This document shows, piece by piece, positions 31,234 through 36,333 of a stretch of 36,333 nt of DNA; positions within the stretch are counted from its first letter, which is position 1, and each line of letters opens with the position of its first letter. Position numbers and translations under genes: made by a program. Under the pieces are notes generated by a model. The model ran no database searches. It saw only the letters and a list, made by a program, of their open reading frames with translations, and was not told the DNA's origin. Location: positions 1-36,333 of the forward strand of contig NZ_JANQVQ010000240.1 of the NCBI RefSeq assembly GCF_030730205.1, given 5' to 3'. The stretch comes from Paraglaciecola sp. (GTDB lineage Bacteria; Pseudomonadota; Gammaproteobacteria; Enterobacterales; Alteromonadaceae).

Positions 31234-33999
31234 TTAATATTTCGCTTTTAACTCACCTACTCGTTTCAAGGATATCTCTTCCTTAAATTCTCTTTGGCCT
31301 AACTTACGTTTGGCTAGCACGTCTTGCTTGGCTAAAAACAGTGCATCAACGTAGTTGAGGTAAATCTCTTCACTTACGTTTTTATCACTTACCGCTCGCT
31401 CGTAATATTTCAGGGCTTCCTCATAATTTTTTTCAGCGACCAATACTTGCGCAAGAGTATCAAGGGTGGCAGGGTTAGCAGGCATAAGTTCAACCGCTTT
31501 TACGGCGTATTCTTTTGCTTTTTGTAGCTTGCCTTGCTGAAGATTTAAATACGCTAAATTATTAAACGCAACATAGTTTTTTGGATTAGCTTGGATGGCC
31601 AATTCATAAGAACGCATCGCACTTTCGGTATCGTCACCTATTTGACGTTCTGCCAGTAGCATTCTAGATGCCATATCACTTGGACGATTATCAATGTGCT
31701 GTTGTAAAAACTGTAGCCCCTTATCAGCTTGTTTTAATTGTTCATAAATAAACGTCACCATCACCACATTACGATAACTAGGATTCGCTTGGTAGGCCGC
31801 TAGTGCGTTAGGCAAGGCATCTTCAGGCTTTTTGTCTTCCAGTTGCAAACGAGCTAAAAACCCTTTTGCAATAGGCATTGCTAAGGTGGCCGCCGGTAAT
31901 TTTTCGTAGGCATCTTTACCCGCTTTGATATCGGAACTCATTAATAAAAAGTGAGTAAGCAAGATCTGCATTTGCACATCATCACGTTTTTGCAAAAAGC
32001 TCCGTGCCATTTCGGCACCTTCAGTAAACTTATTCTCACTGTCAAGCAACAACAGGCGCCCGATAGTTGCCTCTTTGTCATTAGGGTATATTTTAAGCCA
32101 AGCGTCATAGTGTTTTTCTGCTTCGCTGCGCATATTGTTGGCGATTAAACTTTGCCCTTTCAACGTCCAGTACGTTTTAGGCAGCTTACTAGTATCAGTG
32201 AACCCATTAAGCACTTTTAGGCTGTCATCGTACTTTTGCTCTGCAACATAGACGCGAGCAAGCAATAGTCGTGCATCAATGTCTTGCGGTTTTTTGGCTA
32301 CTAGCTCTTTAATTTTTTGCAAGCCTTGCTCACTTTGGCCGTTTTTGCTTAAAAACAAATAATTGGCAGCTAAAGCAGGTAAGTAATCTGGTGCACGTTT
32401 CAACAATGCGCCTAATTTTTCCGTTGCGGCTTCTAACCTATTTTGCACAAGATCAAGGTTAATCAGCGCCATCGGTGCTTCAAACGCTTTACTATCAATA
32501 GCTGCGGCTTCTTCATATTCTTTTTGTGCAAGCGTATATTCTTGCCGTTTAATATGAATTTGCCCTTTGATGAGATAAGGTTTGATTTCTTTTGGTGAAC
32601 TGGCTTTCCACTTTGCAGCAAGCTCTAGCGCTTTATCATACTGGCCAGTGGCAACATAGGCAGTGGCTAAGGTTGTTTGTGCACTGACCAATTCAGGTGA
32701 TTTTTCTACGGCTTCTTCGAGATTAACAATGCCATCAAGATTATTGAGTGATAACTGCAATAAACCCAAACGGGTGAAATCTTCCGCGGTGTCGCTCAGT
32801 TCAATGGATTTTTCAACTAGGCCGCGCGCATCTTTTTCATAGCCTTCTCTGATCAGTTGATAACTGGCTTTAGACAGCAAGGGCGCATCTTCCTTGCTTA
32901 AATCATCGATACGCTCTAATACTTCGCCTGCTTCATTGGTTAAACCAATTTGCAGTTGACTCGCAGCCAGCATTCTTAAGGCTGGGTGATTATCAGGTAA
33001 GCTACTTACAATGAAAGAAAGATGGCGATTTGCACTGGCATAATCAGCGATCTTATAGGCAGAGTAACCTGCAATAAGGCGTAAGCTGGGGTCAACTGAG
33101 CCGTTTAAAATGCCAGTCTCGGCAAATTTTAGCGCGGTTGCAAAGTCTTGTTGTGAGGCTTTAATGGCTGACTTAAGTTGATTTAACAAGGCGTTTTGGT
33201 CGTTAACAGCAAGCAGGCTGTCAACATACGATTCGGCCTCATCCATACGCCCTAAATCAACCAACAACTTAGCCAATACAAACTTTATTTGTAAATCGTC
33301 TGGATATAAACCCACATACTCTTTGAACACATCCGCCGCTTCTTGGGGTTTATTCAAAGCTAATTCAACTTGCGCGAGTAACTTTAGGATTTCAGGATCT
33401 AGGGGTGACTGTGTTTTGAGCGCCTGCAATGCTTCTAAAGCAGTATCAAAGTCTTTATCCATAATATGAACATAGGCTGCGGTAAGCCCTTTATACACCG
33501 AGCTAGTATCAAGGCTGGCAAGATCTTCGATGAGTAAACGAGCGTCATCTTCTTTACCCAATTTAACTAATGACAGCACTTTAAAATAACCGATCTCAGC
33601 ACGCTCTACGGAGGTAAGGCCGGCCTGCTGCTCGTCCACTTTGCTCAGCGCAGCATAGGCTCCGGTTTTTTCATAAGCCTTGGTCAATAGAGGTAAAACT
33701 TTAGAGGGTTCATAGCCATATTCAAAGGCGCGATTGAGCTCTTTTTCTGCACTCTCGTATTGTTTGCTGTCTAAGTACACTTTACCGAGTGCAAAGCGCG
33801 CTTCACTTGACTTAGGGTCGGCTTGAACCGCATTTTTAAGCGCTACAATGGCCGCAGTATTATTGTTTTCGCTGATAAATTGTTGGGCTTCCGCGATATG
33901 TTCTTCCGCGGTTTTTGGACCACAGCCAAGTAACAACGATACACTCAAACTAATTAAGCTAAATTTTAGCATCTTAGGTAAGGATAAATGGGTATTCAT
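31234..33999 (-). CDS. Large TPR lipoprotein of the PEP-CTERM PrsT type
   Basis: A 921-residue exported protein. The signal peptide ends in a lipobox (LLGC, Cys26), and nearly all the rest is tetratricopeptide repeats, beginning AEEHIAEAQQFISENNNTAAIVALKNAVQADP and ending with clear units such as YEEALKYYERAV. Length and layout match the TIGR02917 family (PrsT), which is usually encoded with exosortase XrtA/PEP-CTERM exopolysaccharide genes. None of those is in the window, so this may be a solitary member or a relative with another role, for example as a periplasmic scaffold. The gene is monocistronic: a terminator follows and 377 bp separate it from deaD. Confidence 0.85.
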   Translation of the reverse strand: MNTHLSLPKMLKFSLISLSVSLLLGCGPKTAEEHIAEAQQFISENNNTAAIVALKNAVQADPKSSEARFALGKVYLDSKQYESAEKELNRAFEYGYEPSKVLPLLTKAYEKTGAYAALSKVDEQQAGLTSVERAEIGYFKVLSLVKLGKEDDARLLIEDLASLDTSSVYKGLTAAYVHIMDKDFDTALEALQALKTQSPLDPEILKLLAQVELALNKPQEAADVFKEYVGLYPDDLQIKFVLAKLLVDLGRMDEAESYVDSLLAVNDQNALLNQLKSAIKASQQDFATALKFAETGILNGSVDPSLRLIAGYSAYKIADYASANRHLSFIVSSLPDNHPALRMLAASQLQIGLTNEAGEVLERIDDLSKEDAPLLSKASYQLIREGYEKDARGLVEKSIELSDTAEDFTRLGLLQLSLNNLDGIVNLEEAVEKSPELVSAQTTLATAYVATGQYDKALELAAKWKASSPKEIKPYLIKGQIHIKRQEYTLAQKEYEEAAAIDSKAFEAPMALINLDLVQNRLEAATEKLGALLKRAPDYLPALAANYLFLSKNGQSEQGLQKIKELVAKKPQDIDARLLLARVYVAEQKYDDSLKVLNGFTDTSKLPKTYWTLKGQSLIANNMRSEAEKHYDAWLKIYPNDKEATIGRLLLLDSENKFTEGAEMARSFLQKRDDVQMQILLTHFLLMSSDIKAGKDAYEKLPAATLAMPIAKGFLARLQLEDKKPEDALPNALAAYQANPSYRNVVMVTFIYEQLKQADKGLQFLQQHIDNRPSDMASRMLLAERQIGDDTESAMRSYELAIQANPKNYVAFNNLAYLNLQQGKLQKAKEYAVKAVELMPANPATLDTLAQVLVAEKNYEEALKYYERAVSDKNVSEEIYLNYVDALFLAKQDVLAKRKLGQREFKEEISLKRVGELKAKY

Positions 34000-34296
34000 A
34001 TTCTCAATCCATAAGCTTCAAAAGTTAGTGACAAAGATACTAGAGTTAGCCGGCAATTAAAGCCTTTTCTCGTAAAATGAGTGGGAATTTAGAGCCGCAG
34101 TAAAACACGTCGAAAAAGCCCAAGTAAAGTTGATTGATTTTTGACCTAGCCACTAAAACCAGCTGTATGTTAAATAAGCACTTAGATTGCATGACAATTT
34201 TGCAACATAATTGACATTAAAATGTAATTTACGGTTTAAACACACACTTTTTTTCAAAAAAACAGCAATTAAACAACGCATTACATGGAGTAAATT
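34000..34296. other. AT-rich divergent intergenic region between the TPR and deaD genes
   Basis: The region holds no convincing protein gene; a 71-codon minus-strand open frame (34153-34368) has no ribosome-binding site and is judged spurious. It must contain the TPR-gene promoter (not identified) and a candidate deaD promoter, TTGACA (34211-34216) with TTTAAA 18 bases on (34235-34240). That would give a 5' leader of about 160 bases, long as in E. coli csdA. Confidence 0.45.
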
Positions 34297-34407
34297 TTGG
34301 TTATCGAATATAATCCAGCCTTTGAAACCGAGCCGGCTTCGCCTAAAAAAATTGTTATACCGATTCAAATTATGCTGTGCCTGCTAGTACCCTGGGACTC
34401 TCGATGA
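34297..34407 (+). CDS. Short leader ORF translationally coupled to deaD
   Basis: A 36-codon frame starting at TTG 34297 with GGAG six bases upstream (34287-34290) and ending in TGA 34405-34407, which overlaps the deaD ATG (ATGA, 34404-34407). The peptide starts MVIEYNPAFETEPASPKK and ends in a hydrophobic stretch (IVIPIQIMLCLLVPW). deaD itself has only a weak ribosome-binding site, so ribosomes finishing this frame may reinitiate there. E. coli has an analogous small ORF, yrbN, overlapping csdA; I do not claim homology. The TTG start lowers certainty. Confidence 0.55.
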   Translation: MVIEYNPAFETEPASPKKIVIPIQIMLCLLVPWDSR

Positions 34408-36173
34408 CCACCACATCTGAACTAACGTTTAAAGATTTAAATTTACCTGAAGAAATACTCAAAGCCTTAGAAAAAGTAGGCTATGAAAAACCTTCGCCCA
34501 TTCAAGCTGAGGCAATTCCATTAATCCTACAAGGCCATGACTTACTAGGCACAGCACAAACTGGAACCGGAAAAACTGCAGCATTCGCTCTACCTATGTT
34601 GGCTAACATTGATCCTGATGCTGACTTCACGCAATTATTAGTGTTAGCTCCAACCCGTGAGTTAGCTATCCAAGTTGCTGAAGCATTTCAGGTTTACGCC
34701 AGCTTCAGTCGTAAAATCCGTGTATTACCGGTTTACGGCGGTTCGTCTTATGAAAACCAAATTCGCCAGTTAAAACGTGGCGTACAAGTTGTTGTTGGTA
34801 CACCTGGCCGTGTTATTGACCACATCAACAAAGGCACGCTAAAACTCGATCAACTTAAGTTTTTAGTCTTAGACGAAGCCGATGAAATGTTACGTATGGG
34901 CTTTATTGATGACGTCGAATGGATTTTGAGTCATGCTCCTAAAGAACGCCAAACAGCGTTGTTTTCCGCCACCATGCCTGATGCAATCCGTAAGATCACT
35001 CAACGTTATTTGAAAGATCCTAAGCACGTTAAAATTGCCTCTAACGTAACCACTGCTGCGCAAATTACGCAACGTTATTGCCAAGTAGCAGGGCATCATA
35101 AATTAGAAGCCTTAACTCGCATCCTCGAAGTTGAAGATTTCGACGGCGTCATCATCTTTGTACGCACGAAAACGGCCACGTTGGAATTATCTGAAAAACT
35201 TTCGGCACGTGGTTACGATGTTGAACCACTTAACGGTGATATTCCGCAGAACGCCCGTGAACGTACTGTAGAGCGCTTGAAAAAAGGCAACATCGACATA
35301 CTAGTTGCTACCGACGTTGTTGCGCGAGGTCTTGATGTTGAGCGTGTAAGTCACGTTATCAACTACGATATTCCTTATGACACAGAGTCTTATGTACACC
35401 GTATCGGCCGTACCGGCCGTGCTGGTCGCCAAGGTGATGCAATATTATTCATTTCTCATCGTGAAAAACGCATGTTGTTCTCGATTGAAAAGGCCACTAA
35501 TCAGTCAATCGAACCTATGGCTATTCCCTCTATTTCACAGTTAAATGAAACTCGTCTTACTCGTTTCAAAACCAGTGTTATGGAAGCCATGAATGATGCC
35601 AGCATCGAAACCATGATCCCTATTGTTGAATCGATCATGAAAGAAGCGGATGCTTCACCTGAAGTGGTGATGGCTGCTTTAGCCAAGATTGCTCAAGGCG
35701 ACGAGCCATTGATTCTGAAAGAATCTGACCGTCCTAACCTTGAAGAGCGCGCTCCTCGTGGTGAACGTGGTTCCCGTGACGGTGGTCGTGATTTTGGCGA
35801 CAGACCTTCGCGCGGTGACCGCCCTGCACGTGGTGATCGTGGTGACAGACCAGATCGTCCTAAGCGTGAACGTAAATCTAGCCCTCCTAGCGAAGGCATG
35901 AAACGCTACCGCATTGAAGTGGGTCATACCCATGGTGCTAAGCCTGGTAATATCGTTGGCGCGATTGCGAACGAAGCAAATATCAGCAGCAAAAATATTG
36001 GCGCTATCGAAATTTATGATAATTTCAGCACCGTTGACTTACCTAATAATATGCCTAAAGCCACCCAAGACGTGTTGCAAAAAACCCGTGTTGCAGGCCG
36101 TGCTTTAGGTATGCGTGAATGGTCGGATACACCGCCCAAGGCACGTGCAAAACCGAGCTTTAACAAAGAGTAA
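34404..36173 (+). CDS. deaD: DEAD-box RNA helicase DeaD/CsdA
   Basis: A 589-residue ATP-dependent RNA helicase involved in ribosome assembly and mRNA decay at low temperature. All motifs are present: Q-motif region YEKPSPIQAEAIP, AQTGTGKT, APTRELA, TPGR, VLDEADEML, SATMP, IIFVRTK, ATDVVARGLD and HRIGRTGRAGR. A central helical extension follows, then an Arg/Gly/Asp-rich linker (about 450-490, RGDRPARGDRGDRPDRP) and a C-terminal DbpA-like RNA-binding domain (YRIEVGHTHGAKPGNIVGAIANEA), as in CsdA. I chose ATG 34404; a GTG at 34377 is in frame but adds residues with no similarity. The start overlaps the leader ORF. Confidence 0.96.
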   Translation: MTTTSELTFKDLNLPEEILKALEKVGYEKPSPIQAEAIPLILQGHDLLGTAQTGTGKTAAFALPMLANIDPDADFTQLLVLAPTRELAIQVAEAFQVYASFSRKIRVLPVYGGSSYENQIRQLKRGVQVVVGTPGRVIDHINKGTLKLDQLKFLVLDEADEMLRMGFIDDVEWILSHAPKERQTALFSATMPDAIRKITQRYLKDPKHVKIASNVTTAAQITQRYCQVAGHHKLEALTRILEVEDFDGVIIFVRTKTATLELSEKLSARGYDVEPLNGDIPQNARERTVERLKKGNIDILVATDVVARGLDVERVSHVINYDIPYDTESYVHRIGRTGRAGRQGDAILFISHREKRMLFSIEKATNQSIEPMAIPSISQLNETRLTRFKTSVMEAMNDASIETMIPIVESIMKEADASPEVVMAALAKIAQGDEPLILKESDRPNLEERAPRGERGSRDGGRDFGDRPSRGDRPARGDRGDRPDRPKRERKSSPPSEGMKRYRIEVGHTHGAKPGNIVGAIANEANISSKNIGAIEIYDNFSTVDLPNNMPKATQDVLQKTRVAGRALGMREWSDTPPKARAKPSFNKE

Positions 36174-36188
36174 CTTACTCTGAGTGGT

Positions 36189-36216
36189 AAAAAAGGAGCC
36201 TAATGGCTCCTTTTTT
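36189..36216 (+). terminator. Terminator after deaD
   Basis: A perfect 12-bp stem, AAAAAAGGAGCC (36189-36200) / GGCTCCTTTTTT (36205-36216), with loop TAAT, 16 bp after the deaD stop. Confidence 0.93.
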
Positions 36217-36242
36217 GATCTTAACAAGTCAGGGAATAGTCA

Positions 36243-36333
36243 ATGCACAATTTAAAAAGGTCAGTAGACAATGCCCTGAGAGGCCTTTATTTTTACGCTA
36301 TGGCTTTCAATTTCGCGCCTGAAGTCGCTCCTA
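36243..36333 (+). CDS. Partial hypothetical protein, cut by the window end
   Basis: An open frame runs from ATG 36243 to the window edge without a stop (30 codons visible). AGGGA lies 7 bases upstream, a good ribosome-binding site. The peptide begins MHNLKRSVDNALRGLYFYAM and continues AFNFAPEVAP. Too short to assign to a family. Its position right after the deaD terminator fits a new transcription unit. Confidence 0.5.
   Translation, partial: MHNLKRSVDNALRGLYFYAMAFNFAPEVAP

Noticed and set aside
34153-34368. Minus-strand 71-codon open frame upstream of deaD
   Set aside because: It has no ribosome-binding site, covers promoter-like AT-rich DNA, and its composition is not protein-like.
1-36333. 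Mobile elements, CRISPR arrays, tRNA or rRNA genes
   Set aside because: No transposase-like protein, evenly spaced repeats, or RNA gene landmarks were seen on either strand by eye.

Overview
The window looks like chromosomal DNA of a marine gammaproteobacterium of the Alteromonadales (Alteromonas, Glaciecola or Paraglaciecola type). The basis is the nudF-yqiB-cpdA-yqiA-parE block divergent from tolC, the efp/epmA/epmB cluster, a Shewanella/Alteromonas-style nag regulon with nagP, a SIS-type deaminase and a BadF-type kinase, and moderately AT-rich DNA with clear rho-independent terminators. No rRNA, tRNA, transposase, integrase or CRISPR array was recognised. The genus is an inference.

Layout. 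0.2-2.3 kb: a YHYH-domain lipoprotein, two small exported proteins that are paralogues of each other, and a proline-rich small protein. 2.5-6.8 kb: an exported cyclophilin, then GNAT, a small membrane protein, epmA and efp on the minus strand, with epmB divergent from efp; EF-P and two of its modification enzymes are together. 6.8-18.8 kb: an N-acetylglucosamine regulon. The operon nagX-nagK-nagB(II)-nagA-nagP runs leftward; nagR, a TonB-dependent receptor and a GH89 alpha-N-acetylglucosaminidase run rightward. Three near-identical 14-bp palindromes lie over the two outward promoters, so NagR probably controls outer-membrane uptake, periplasmic cleavage, inner-membrane transport and catabolism together.

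18.9-20.0 kb: three small genes, one a YjfB-type putative motility protein preceded by a near-perfect sigma-28 (FliA) promoter. 20.0-25.8 kb: nudF-yqiB-cpdA-yqiA-parE plus a conserved hypothetical, ending at a terminator that lies inside the coding region of the convergent gene. 26.0-28.6 kb: tolC, then a class I-like HMG-CoA reductase that is unusual in this group. 28.6-31.2 kb: a hotdog thioesterase and an Fe-type alcohol dehydrogenase, divergent from a bacterial voltage-gated cation channel with an acidic TFEDWTD filter. 31.2-34.0 kb: a large TPR lipoprotein of the PEP-CTERM PrsT type with no sortase partner here. 34.3-36.2 kb: a DeaD/CsdA helicase preceded by a 36-codon leader ORF whose stop overlaps the helicase start (ATGA). 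The window ends inside another short ORF.

The strongest leads for something less described are: (1) HGSNAT-like NagX and NAGLU-like GH89 sharing one regulator, a possible parallel to the lysosomal heparan-sulfate end-trimming pair; (2) the leader ORF coupled to deaD; (3) the sigma-28 promoter on the YjfB-like gene; (4) the channel filter, which resembles calcium-selective designs; (5) the small cysteine-protein paralogues beside the duplicated CxGH/GYHYH motif protein. Everything was read by eye; no database search was run.
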